Positions 1 to 13,500 of a DNA stretch of 64,000 bases are shown here, one piece after another. Source of the DNA: Owenia fusiformis (Eukaryota; Annelida; Polychaeta; Sabellida; Oweniidae); contig CAIIXF020000006.1 of NCBI GenBank assembly GCA_903813345.2, positions 19,661,936 to 19,725,935 of the forward strand. The letters run 5' to 3'. Under the pieces are notes generated by a model. It had not been told where the DNA came from. It saw only the letters and a list, made by a program, of their open reading frames with translations, and did no database searches. A program made the position numbers and the translations under genes. Within the stretch, counting starts at the first letter, position 1; the number at the start of each line of letters is the position of its first letter.

Positions 1-1558
1 CAGTGCAAGGAAGAAGATGTCATCCTAGAAAGTTTTCATTAACTTCCTAAACAGTTCTTCAACTTGCGTGTCTTAGCTTTCATATTGGCAGACCACACAA
101 TATTCTAAAAAAATAATAACCACTTCCAATGTGTCATATGATTCCATGAAGATAGAATTCATAATTAGTCCAATGAGTTTCATTTCAGTTTCTGCTCTGT
201 GGGTTGTTGCTCTGTTTTGTCTGACTTATCATGTCACATTTCAATTTTCTGAAGTAATTGAGTTTATTTATTTTATGATTTTAGTTTATCTTGCCATAAT
301 TTAAGAAATGTAAACCATTTTTTCTTACTCTTATGATGATATGCAGATGTCAAAAATATTATAGATTCATTACAAGTATGTCTCAAATATTGTCATCATT
401 CTCATCATTCTCATCCATAATCTCATCATTTATATTCTATGATCAATATTCATGTAGTCTATTAGATGCCAGGATCTTACCTTTCACAATAATGTCTGAA
501 TTTTGAAGAGAAAAAATTGTATGGGATAGAGAAAGAAAAAAGGTAAAAATCTCATGGTGATGCCTTTAAAAAACTACTTCCCAAAGTGTAATATATGATT
601 TATGTGTAAATAATCCAGTATTTTAGTCAATCCAGGACATATGCTATTATAGTACTTGTTGTCTTGGAGTTTTGCTATTCTGAGTCTGAACCAAGAGGCC
701 ATGATAAGTACCATTCTACTCTCTGAATACCCTAGATGAATTAACTGCTACCCAAATGCTATTGTACACAGAGTCTAGTTATAAACTAGAAGCTCTCTTT
801 TAAGAGGTGAAGGTGAACAAATGCAAAGGGCACTATCCAAACATCAACAGTTGAAGATTACTGAAGTTGATTTTTTCCTAAAGGGGAAGGGTGGAGAGTT
901 AAATCACGATTCCATAAGTGAGGGATATTGATTTTTAAAAAGATTCAAGTGAAATTCAAATTTTGTTATACAGGAGAGGGGCTTGCAATTTATTTTAGTC
1001 CATTCACAACTGTAAACATTTAGGTACCATCCTAAAATCTCTAGACATCAGACTTTTGTAAAAGGTAGACTACTAATAAGTGCCAATCTTCCATCACTTC
1101 CTTGCTGCCAAGAGAGTTTTTACATTCATATAATAGTTCCTGTTTATTAAATCTCAAGTGGATTTTGACTTTTAGACCAAACATTGCTGTAGCCAGAGAC
1201 ATCAAAGCTTATGTCTCCCCTATGAATATTTTTGCGTAAAATTGTGCATTGAGTTTCAAGACATACCCCATCAGCTTTTCGAGAAGTATGGTTCTGTGTC
1301 AAATACAAATGAACCCTTACATTTCAGTTTCCTCCGCCAAAAAGGTCCCAAATGCAGACCTTGGGCTGATTGGAATAATAATTTTGCGTTCTCGAGGATG
1401 ATGTTAAGGGGTGTTTGCTTTCAAAGGTGTTTCAGGCAGGGGTGAAAGAGATCAATCAATAAACATTACAATATTGCCAAAAATTCTTATTTGAAATATA
1501 ACGTAAAATTAGTTATATTCTTTGTAATAAAGTAAAACATTTGAATCTGTCTTTGTAG
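1..1558 (+). other. Intron of P3H (right part)
   Basis: AT-rich sequence before the first visible P3H exon. I looked for the missing N-terminal exon and found no reading frame resembling the family. The stretch ends in a pyrimidine-rich tract and acceptor TTTGTAG at 1558. Confidence 0.7.
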
Positions 1559-4500
1559 ATTGACAACCTAGAGCAAGCCATAGCAACAGCCTATACCTTC
1601 CTACTTGGTAACCCAGAGCATGAGCCTATGCGACGCAACATTGAATATTACAGAAAGATGCCTGGTGTCAAGCTGGATTGGTTCAAAGATATAGAGCTTA
1701 AAACATACCAGGTTTGTAGCAGAGAGATTGGGGACTGGGGGTAGGAAATAGGGTATAAACCTGGGGTTTTACTTGGAGTATATGCATATATCTGTAGGTG
1801 TCAATTGGAATGTTGTGAGAAGGTGCCTGACTGAGGCCTAAGGGCTTAGGGGTACTATCACCTTCATGAATATTGTAAATATATTTTGGGATTCCCAAAT
1901 AGTCATTTTTTTGAAAATCAGCACCTTCCACAATTTTCCATGGATTTCCTTAAAAATAAATTTTATTTAGATTTCAGAGAATTTATGCCTACCCCCACAC
2001 TGTAATATATTTAGGGTAAGAATTATAAATTAAATAAATCTGAATAAATCCCAGCATTTCAGTGTTTTGATTGAACTATCTTGAGAAAGATAACCTACAC
2101 TTGATAGTTTAGTATACTCGAAGTACTTCTCATGTTTATTTCAACTTCTCAAGTATCAATCTATCAGCAATTCATTTCTCATAAAATACAACTCAAACAA
2201 TTTTACAATCATATCATATACAATTTACTAGTCACCTGATCCTCAGTGTTGTCATTGTAGGTTTTCCCACCTAAAATGACTATGAATACTTTTACTGGAA
2301 TTCCGTTAAATGATGGTTTTTAATGAAGAAAAATGAAACAAAACAGATAAGGTGCATGACAAATATTAGATCAGCCAATCATACACATGTATATGTGTAC
2401 TGTTAACTTGTTTTAAATATAAGTGGTATGATATTAAAATTCCCCTGATGATTTTCTTTAACTGTGAATCATCAAACTTTGTTCATGATTTCCTATTATA
2501 CGTATAAGGTTGTCATGACCAAATTCTCTATTTCAAACTAATAAATCTCAAAATGATAATTGGCCATTTTCTTCAAAGATCATTTTTTCATTGAGTCATC
2601 AGTGTGATTTAGTTTTGGAATTTCGTAAACTATACATTTATTATTGCATCAAAGATATACCCTGTATCCCCATTGCATAGGTACATCACCCTCTTAGGAA
2701 TACAGTGCAATATGTAGAGTGGAAAACTTTTAGAAGTGGAACACTTCTGTAAGGATACTTTTTAGAGTTCCAACACCAACTGCTTTAATGAATGAATGAA
2801 CCTCTATAAGTAGAACACCTCCCAAGTGGAACACTTTTTAGAGGTACCAAATGCCACTTTGAGACAGGTTTTACTGTATATCGTAATTGTAAATCATGTA
2901 ATCGTAAATTGAAAACCTACTTGGACTGGTTGAACTACAAAGATTTTCCTAGAGCTAAGTGACCACCCTCTGACAAGTAAAGTTGTGCTACAGTTATGAT
3001 GCAGGAAAAACATCAACCTCTCATTAACTAAATCAGCATTGACATGTAAGAATATGTATTGTACATTAGTCTTTTCTTGGTATACAATGTGATGAATTTT
3101 CCAATTAAGCTTGATTAAGAAATCATCTCTAGTTTAAAGAGTAGATGAAGTCTAGTTCTTGCCTAGGGTGAGTTCCATCAGTCCTTCAATGACAACGGAG
3201 GATTTCCTTGATTTGGTCAATAAAGGATTGTGTGGTCTCGATCTAGGAAATCATTGTTAATTTCTTACCAAGAAGTTCCAATGATTGGACTAAAATAGCC
3301 TTTGGTGTAGTGTGACAGGAAGTAATATGGTGGGTTGTTTTTTAGAGGAAATAATTTTGTCAGGAAATCTTCAAAATTTTATTTGTAAGTGGAATATTGT
3401 CTTCATTTTGGTGTCTTTCTATTTGGAACATTCAAGCAACCATTGTTTCAATTAATCTAGATACCATATTTGTACCCAGCAGATTATATTTTGTAGGAGT
3501 CACTCAGTCTTTGACTTAAGTTGTGAAATACATTCCCTGGAATACATTCTTAACTTTTGGAATGCTTTCTCTGAGACAGTTGGCATCTGAAAGTGTTTCC
3601 AAGAATCATATCTTGCTATTCCCCAACCACCAAGTCCTTATTTTCTTTGGGCCTAATCCCTATTCGTGGAACTATACGCCACAAATGCATCATACTCATA
3701 TTTGCAAGTATTATTCATATTCTGCTCCCATCTTAGTTGAGCAATCAAGAACCAATATCTGAGGAGATACCTGTTTTTGTAGATTATCAATGTTGCTACG
3801 GCAATGATGACAGTAATGAATCCTGTCACATAAATGCCAGTTTTGCTGTCCAAGTCACATGACATATTCTGTCTATTGTCATTTCCGTCACTTAATGCCT
3901 CTGCATGATGTTGGTGAAGAGATATGTTAAACAGCAAGGAAAATCTAACAATAAACACTAGTGTCTTGGAGATACCCATTATTCTATTTTTAAGATCTAT
4001 CCAAAAGTCCCTTTGGTAAATCTGATGTCAAGTTCAGATGATCAAATGTCTAAGTTCAGATGATTAGATGTCAAGTTCTGTGTATCTGGTGTAATGTTTT
4101 ATTCCAACTTTTGAAATGTGCCACCTTGCTACCTACAATTATTTAGCTGCCCTGTTGATACGGGATCCTAAGCATCGATCGAGTTGTCTCTTACTTCCTG
4201 TAATAAAATGGTTCATATAGAAGTTTCGTCATTTGAAATAACCTTATCACAACGAGATGCTAGAATAGAGAAATTAACAAGTAGATACCTTTTAAAAGTA
4301 TAAAAACATCCTAAATTGTCAGATAAACCATTTCATTACAGAATGGTGCAACATTAAATGACCTGCTTACTACAGTACAATTTTTTTGCAATGATATTTC
4401 TTGGTATATTTTCTAAATTAAGTTTGCTTATGTATACTGTAATACAAACTTACTTGTATTCTCTGCCCCTTGTTCCTTTAGATATTCATGCTATATAAGC

Positions 4501-7500
4501 CAACCACATTCAACTCGTGTGTAGAGAATCTTCTCCAAGGCTGTATCTATGCTTTGTCAGATGTTCTTTAACTGTTTGTAGTTTTATGAGATCACCATCA
4601 ACCAGGAAGTTTGGATGCCCAACATAGTATACCTGCATCATGTCATTCTAAATTGATTATTTAAAAGACTTTAAACAGTCAAATGATTTGTAATCATGTG
4701 TTGAATATTCCAATTCTCCATTCTGAATATAGAGATTATCCTATAGTCGGTTCAGGATATTGGGATTATCCCGAGGTCAATATAATATATCTGCCCGAGG
4801 GCCGTAGGTCCCGAGGGTAGATATATTATATTGGCCAAGGGATAATCCCAATATCCTGAACCGACTATAGGATGATCTGTTTATCCCATACCAATCACAT
4901 TGTTCGAAACTTTGCAACCAACCGTGGAATTATTTTGAAAGATTCATGTCCAGTTTTGTATTCTTGTCCGAAGCCGGATTTTCCTGTTCAAATCTTTGAT
5001 TATCAACAGGGCAATTACTGTTCCTTCCCTTTTTTAAAGCATCAAACAGACCGCGATTGTCTGCGTTTTTCTCCATTGTCGTTTACAGTATGCGAACGTT
5101 ACAAAAAAGAACCAATACGGGAACAGCGATTATGACGTAGCGGGCAGATATACTATATCTGCCCGCTCGGAGCGGGAGGTAAAGCTATATCTGCCCGCTG
5201 ATGAAAATATAAGTTTTTACAAACGGGCTTTATGTACCCGTAACACCACCAAGTATGGGATAAATGCTTATATGTGTGGATGGAGGGGTCAAGGGATAAA
5301 AGGTAAAAGATCTGGATCTGGATCTGGATCTTTTGGCCAGGGTTTTGTGACCTTGATTTTGTAGCCCAGGGGTTCGTGACCTGGATCTTGTAGGCGCAGG
5401 GTATTGTGACTTTGATTTTGTAGACCAGGGTAAGGTGACCTAGATTGATTGTGTAGCCCAGGGTATTATGACCTGGATCATTTAACCCAGGGTATTGTGA
5501 CCTGGATCTTGTAGCCCAGGGTATTTTGACCTTGATTTTTTGACCCACGGTAAGGTGACCTGGATCAATCATATAGTCCAGGGTATTGTGACCTAGATCT
5601 TCTAGCTCAGGATATGGTGACCTTGGTCTTGAAGCTTAGGGTACCATGACCTGGAGAATGTTACCCAGGGTATTGTGACCTGGATCATTTTGCTCAGGGT
5701 AGTGACCATCAAGGGAACATCAACCTTAATTTTAGAGTCCAGAGTAAGATGACCTGAATCAAACCTGTAGCCGGGGGGGTATTATTCCCTGGATCATTTA
5801 ACCCAAGGTATGGTGACCTGGATCGATCATGTAGCCCAGGGTATCATGATTTAGTTCTTGTAGCTCAGGGTATGGTGCATCAATCTTGAAATTCAGGGTA
5901 CTATGACCTAGAGAATGTGGCCCAGGGAATTATGACCTGGATCATTAAATTTGGATATAGTGACCTGGATCTTGTAGCCCATGGTAATGTGACCTTGATC
6001 ATTTAGCCCAGGGTAAGGTAACTTGGATCTAGTGACCAAGGGAACATTAACCAATATTTTTAGCCCAGGGTGCAAGTGACCTTGATAGTGTTACTCTGGC
6101 TACTGTGACCTGCATAGTGGAGTACAGGGTTTTCTGACCTATATCTAGTACCTAAAGGTATTGTTGCCTGTATAATGTTGTCTTGGGTATTTTGATTTAG
6201 ATTGTGTAGTGAATGTGACCTTGATCTCATTTTATATTTGAGGACGATGCTGAACATTTGTTTTACAAAGGTCATTAACAATTTGTTTTACAAAGGTCAT
6301 TAACAATGTACCTTTCTGTACCTCATAGCTTAACTGGTGCCATTTATTTCTAGGCATATTACTTACAAGCCCTTGATCACTACAAGAAAGACGAATGGCT
6401 GATGGTGCTAGAAAATATGGAAAAGGCTCTACAAAATTATTACAAGGAACATGAGCAATGTGCTGCTCTGTGTGAAGAAAAATATGACCATGAATCATTC
6501 CCAGAATTCTACAATGCTATATCAGGTAGAAGATACATTTGAGAAAAATCAGTCACATCAGTCATCATATTTCTCATTTCTTCTCTAAAAATTAAATAGA
6601 GTCCTTCTTTTTGTTTAATATGGACAATATTGAGTGTCATCTTCTTTCTTCTTTAAAGCTCAGAATCCCGCTTGTATGTTATGTTGGCTATATGATAACA
6701 GCCACTGATATTTTAGATATTAAAGAGAAGCGCATTATAATTTGCTTGATATCAGTAAAAGTACAATTAATCAGAGGCATGAATGTATGACATCAACAAA
6801 ATATTGTTTATCAGTCATTATTTTCAAGTCAAAATATTTGGAAAGTATGTTATATAATGTATTCTGTTTAATCACCTCATACCAGTAGGCTTGTAATCCG
6901 ATGGGATAAATCCTATATCTTATAATAGGCTTGGACAAGATTTATCCTTACATTTCCCAACACAATTGGCAACTTCAACACTACAAAACCTCCTGAAATA
7001 CAAAATCTCCTGAAATACAAATCGATCTGCAGTTAACAAATATTTCTCTCTCCTTTTCAGACCACTACATCAGTGTATTGAAGTGTAAGATGAACTGTCC
7101 AGTCAAGATGGGAAGGGTGTATGGTAAACCCAACAAACACTACCTAGCAGACCATTTCCACTATTTGCAGTTTGCCTATTACAAAGGTTCGTCTCAGTAC
7201 ATCTGCTTAGCTCAACATAACAACATTCATTTCACATTCAAACTTCATGAAACCTATGATTGAGATTATTAAGATCTTCTAATATCAAAACTATGAAATT
7301 AGTTAATTAGAGGGTTAAAGTTTGGCACACTTATGAGGATTCAGAGAAAATCATTTTAAAGGTACCTTTTTGACCTGCGTTTATTTATTGAAAGTGCTAC
7401 AAAACTTTGTGCCTCTGACCATTTCTGTAAATCCTTGATGACCTGCCTGTCTTTGTCATTCCTTCATCAATAACATCTTGAAAAGCAACTGACTTTTCCT

Positions 7501-10500
7501 TCAGTATTCTCAGATTTTTTCCCCCTTTTAAGCAGCACATTTCAAATTTTTTATATCCCTTTTGATTTATTTGAATGAAAAACATTCCAAGTTTCATCTT
7601 GAATTTCCAAAAATTGAAATTGATATTGAATTAAACATAGTGACATATAATTTCAATATCAGCAATGTAGCATAGTTCAGTACACAAGAGAAAGGAAAAT
7701 GTTAAGAAAAAGTTCATCTTTTTGTATCAAAGATATAATCATAGGATAAATAACTTAACTGAATTAAATCTGCCTTGGGCAAAATCCAATATTCATGCTC
7801 AATTATCATCATTTTCATGAAATAATAATGCTAGCAAAATCAATTAAGTTTTCTTTGTAAAAATAATAAAAATTGATTCATTTAAATTCCAGGTATTGTA
7901 AAATTAATTGCTTTTCATAGTGAGGTATTTTTTAATTGTTTTCACAAATATTAGATATACAATAAAAACTGGCAAAGTGACCTCCTGGTTTCCTAAATTG
8001 TTCACATTGACTGATAATAAGAGTACCTAGTAACAACAAGAAATCTACTAACAAAAAGAGTTCACTCATATTCAGATATACTCTTCCTACAGTACAAACA
8101 AATGCAAAGATATCTCTATGTCAAATGAATGAAAAGTATTGTACATCACAACACATAGTCTTTCATCTTTGAAATATTCATGAATTTATGAAAAGTATTG
8201 TACATAACAGGATATCTTCTTTCATCTTTGAAATATTCATGAACTACTTTAAAAATAAGATATCATTTTGAAATATCATTTGATATTATTTGTTCATTGG
8301 GATATGCTACTCCTAAGAGTTGCCATTTTCTTGTTAATAACTTTCTCTTTCCAGTGGGTAATATTGAGAAAGCTGCACAGGCTGTTGCATCATTCCTTCT
8401 CCTCAAGCCCGATGATGACACCCAGTTCCGCAACAAGATATACTACCTCACACAGGAGAGCATTTCAGAGACACATTTTACACCCAGACAGGTACTTAAA
8501 TTTATTTTTTCATAAAATGATCTATGTAAATCTATGCAGAAGAATCAAAGAATCATTTTTTTTACCTTCAGATAGGTATCATCTATTGTGTAATTTCTGA
8601 GGTAGTTTCCATTGTTAATTTAAGGATTTAAGCCATGGACTCACCGCTAAGTGGAATGACCATTCCTTGAAGTTTTTGCTTTCTAAATTTTGCACGAGAT
8701 CAATTTCAATCTGTAGAGTCAAGTTATCACCTTGACAACTACATAAAGGAATGACGGTGTATGTGTTGAATGGTGATATAATGCACTGCAGTTATATGAA
8801 ATACTGTGTTTGGATTGGTTGGAACTGGACACACTTTGCCTAACAGTGGGTGAATCATTGATAAATCATGAGGATTATGATAATACACTTTTTCAAGGCA
8901 TAAATATTTTTAATATTGTATTTTGATATTCCAGGATCTGATGAAGTTCCATTTAGAGCAAACACAAATGTCTCAGTTGCTAAGATACGCAGAGAAACAT
9001 TATATCAGTGCTGACTCGGAAATGGAGGAAAAGGTAAGTGATGACTCGGAGAATGATAAAATGGTTCAAAGATTATAATTAATCTTTATACACATCTCCT
9101 TACCTTTCCAGGCTTCTAATTAAGACTTAAGTGCATCACCTATAAATATATAACATCTTTAGTATTCAGATATGTGTATACTGAATAATTGTCGAAATCG
9201 TTGTTCCCTCTCCAAAAGAGGAGACGCGAAAATCTTTCCTTATAAGGTCAAAATATTTCCCATGATGCAGTTTGCGGAGGAACAAATTTATACTTCCTTG
9301 TTTTCCCTCATAGGTTTAACATGGGGATTTTCACACCTATTTTTCAAACGATATATTCGTTCATATTCCCGTACGAGAGTACAGAAAAAATTATTAGAAA
9401 CGATTGATCTCTCATTAATCTTAATATAACAGCTATTTTTTTCATTGTATTAATTCATAGCGTGGTGAAAACGATGATTGGAAAGTGAGAAAATATTCCG
9501 GAAGAGAAGGTCACGTGATCAGTAGACTAGTCGCCATATTGGAAGAAACAATTCCATTCGACTTTCAATACTTTCATGCCAATCTTACCGCACTACAAAC
9601 TGCAACATCGATGCAACCACTGAATAAAAGTATTCATCTTCAAATTACATTATAGAGTTACGTTGAAAACCCACAAACAACCGAGCAGTAGACCAAAGAA
9701 GACGCGTCGCTATTATCTAGGTCAATCTGTTCAGTGGTCCGAAAGCAAATCTAGTACTCGTTTCCGAATTTTGTTGTTCATTGTACAATCTTTTATTGAT
9801 TAAACTCGGTATACTGACTATTAAAGCAATGACAAAGAAGAATACTTCCGATGGTGTCATTGTTTTATTTAGCGTGCAGGTGTAAAACAAAATTGCGTAA
9901 TTAGTTTGATTTAGAACTTTCGGGTCACACAAATAGCTACGCGAAATGCATAGTGGGAAAATATTGACCAATCAAATTTTGTCCTTTTTGAGTGCTTTTT
10001 CAGAACATATTTGCGAACGTTCTGATTCAAAGAGCGAACCGCGAAATGGAGAATTCTGGTGAAGCTTTGGGATATATTTTAGAGAGCCTTCGCTTTTTGA
10101 TAGAGATGCAAACATGAAAAGTCCGTGAAATAAGCTTTATAACTAACTTTGTTTCACAAGTGCAAAACGTGTTGCAACTTATAGAAACAAATTGTGCAGG
10201 GGTCAGAGTAAAACATTTGATGTTCAGTTCATATGATTTCTCTTGACTTTTGTTTATATTTCGTAACATTAGTGCAGCATAACCTTCATCGTGGGCTTTT
10301 GATAAATACTTCACTTTGTCAAATCTTGAAGTAGCTATTAGAAATTAGTTTTAACAGAGTTCAAATGCTTGCTATATTTCACTAATGCAGACAGTAACTT
10401 GATCTCTCCTTTGTGAAATGACACTGTAAAAAAACAACTTTAAAACCCATTTAAAATAAATCACATTCCTGAGAATACCCCAGACCAACAGATGGTTCAT

Positions 10501-13500
10501 GAATTGGCCATGACAAACCACAAATGGAATAGGAATATCAGACTTCCAACTGGGGGTCATCTATCAAGTGGACACCACATCAAGGGGCCTGGATGTATCA
10601 TCTAGGGTCTGTTGCATTTCAAAGACCTCAGCTATTCAATTAACCTCCCCATGTATGACATGTGGCATTGCTCTGTGGGATAGAAATGGAAAGTAACTTA
10701 TATGGCATTCTTTCTGATTAATTTAAATTTGTCTATGATATTGCCATACCCCATGCTGTTGTATTGTCATTATTTTGATGTCCCTTTCATTTCAGTATTT
10801 ACTGTTGCTTATAACCCTAATGAGTTCTTGAGTAGTTCAGTCATGCTGAAGCACTGACACTGTATTAGTATTGTGACCCTGTTAAATAAGCCATACATGT
10901 ACACTTGTACTAGGGAATGTTGACATTTACTCACATCTTTGTTCATTTTTTTGTATTTACTATTTATATATTATTAGTTGAGTAATTTGACCTAATGAAA
11001 TAGGTAGAGTCAGAGATGAATGTTATATAATAAATGATTTGACAGTGGAGATTTGATATACATGTAAAACATATCTAAGATTCATATTCAATAACTGGAA
11101 AATGTTCACATAAAATCTTGTTTTAATTTTCTTTAGAATCATTTTCAATCACAGAAGTGATTTTTATCCTCTTCATACTGAGATAATAAATGTGCCACAT
11201 CATAAACCTGCTGACCTCAGTACATTGAATATTCTCCACAATCCCCCTTTACCTTAAGCCCATAAATCACAAATTTCATTATGATCTGAATAAGAACTTT
11301 ATAAAATATGATTGTAATGTCAAGATACAAACATAAAATAACAAAGGCCAGCATATAAAGAAATTATCGATGTATAGTATATCTAGGTGTTGCGTTACAA
11401 TGTCTAAATTGGAGAGAAATGTAAGAAATTATGTGCTAACTTTGAAAAGATATAGAATCCCTATATAATTATTCACGTAAAATATTCAAGATTCGTTCTA
11501 AATTTATTAACATTAACTTCCTTATTGAGGATAAATGTAGATAAAGGCAACAGAACATGGCCAAAATGGGCTCTTTCTTGAAAATGAAACCAACACTATA
11601 CACCTTGTTTAGAATTTGCACCCAGGTTAAGCTTTAGTTAGAATCCTATCTAAAAGAAGTTTGAGGAGACACTGATTGAAAAGACTCCGGACCAAAGTCC
11701 ATGTATTTTAGGTGGTCCATTCCTATCCTCATCACCATTTCTTTTAATTTATGGACTCCGATTCAATTCCCTTGCAAAGGATGCGCTGGTAGTGGTATCA
11801 CTTCATACTATGGATATTTTATGCAAGAACAGGCAGTGATCTACATATTTCTTTCAACGAGTTGCTTAATCAGAATTTCACCTGTTTTAGTCAAAATATC
11901 TCAATATTTCATTTTTTAAATGGCTGTAACTTTCCAACAGGGTGGCGTCTAATTTTCAATATTCAGCATAATACAGTACCAATTGCTCTAATCCTAGTAT
12001 ACATGTATAGGGACATCACTGACAAGTGGATCACACCAGTAACCCACTACTTTGCATTGTTAAAGAATGGGTATCATATTTGACAATTTCTATTTATCAA
12101 GGCCTATCATTATACCAAGCACATATTAAGAGTAGAAAGACCTAATTGAGTATTTATTGTTCCACTCCCTATTCCTTTTAATTTGATACCTTTTATGTAC
12201 CTCCATGTATTGTTTAGTTTAAGAATGCTTGTTTTGGGAGTAAGGTGATACAAAATGGACATATGTTCATGATGATGTCTGAGGTGAACTATTTGGAATT
12301 TGTTAGGGGAAATTATACTCATAGTAGGAATTGTTGATAATTACCCATATTTTTGTTGTTGTTTTAAAGGAGTACATGTAATAAAAGCAAAGTTTTTGAT
12401 TAAACTAATTAAGTATAGAGTTTTAAAATTTAACAATTGATTAAAACAATTAAATATTGATTCACGTTTTACCATGTGGTTCAAAATAAATAAGATAAGT
12501 AATTTTTAAATGTAATGTTCCCACGAGATATAAAAAAGTATGATCCACAGATCAAAAAGTTCAGGATCGTTAATTAAATAAATTGTTGACAGTCCTGTCT
12601 ACACATCAACATTTGTCTATTTATCTTTATTTATTTATTTACTTATTTATTTATTTAAATGTTTATAAATGCAATATAGATACAGGTAAATAAATTGATG
12701 ATAACGTCAACATATGAGTAGTATACCACTGTTGTAAAATATGTTATCTCATGAAATGATATATTGCTGCTTTTATGAAAAAATTATTCTCATAATTTAA
12801 AAAATTTTAAAAATGAATAAAAAATGATTGAAATCTGGTTAAATTCCATAATTGTCATGCCATTTTTGGAAGATAATTTATTTCTTATAAAAATTAACAG
12901 ACTTTAAAGTGCTGCCCACCCTGGTTTAATTGATTTAATATACATGTTTTCTCAAAATTCCTGTCCTCACAAGCAAATAAAACTGTTAAGGGATCACGAT
13001 TCTGTCATGGAAGTATATTAGAATGGCCGCACCTCCCAGAAAGCAATCCATAAAAGTAAAATATATGTTGAAAATAAAACACTTAAAAATCAAAATCAGT
13101 GACAGATTTCCAAATAAAAATAAATAATGATGAATTTTAGTATTACTAGTTTTTATAAGTGCAAAAAAGTTTCAGCCATTTATGTATTTTGTAAATCATT
13201 TCTAATCTATTATGCTTTAATTGATATATAATAGCCACACAAGTTGACTTTGAGTATCCATTCGTGAAAATATCATTTATCATTCAAATAATTGTTTAAA
13301 TGATTCAATGAATTATAATTCAAAGCTGATTGATCACATATATTTTTCTCCAGAAACCCCATGGTGTTTCTTATATTGTACATTTAAAATATGGTTCTTT
13401 TAGCATTTACAGCAGTTTGGAAAATCTTCAATTGTGGTTATGAAATATTCCTTTACTGAAAGTCAGTCTCAGGTCTGAATGAACCAAGGTCCTCTTAAGG

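Noticed and set aside
1242-1445. Candidate upstream P3H exon
   Set aside because: The 67-codon frame has no similarity to the P3H N-terminus and no suitable donor in phase with the exon at 1559.
5153-5572. A 139-codon frame on the - strand
   Set aside because: It reads through the CCCAGGGTATTGTGACCTGG minisatellite and has only repeat-derived sequence.
9717-9971. A - strand frame with a hydrophobic stretch in the large P3H intron
   Set aside because: No family motif, no partner exons and no splice context. A hydrophobic run in AT-rich DNA is not evidence of a gene.
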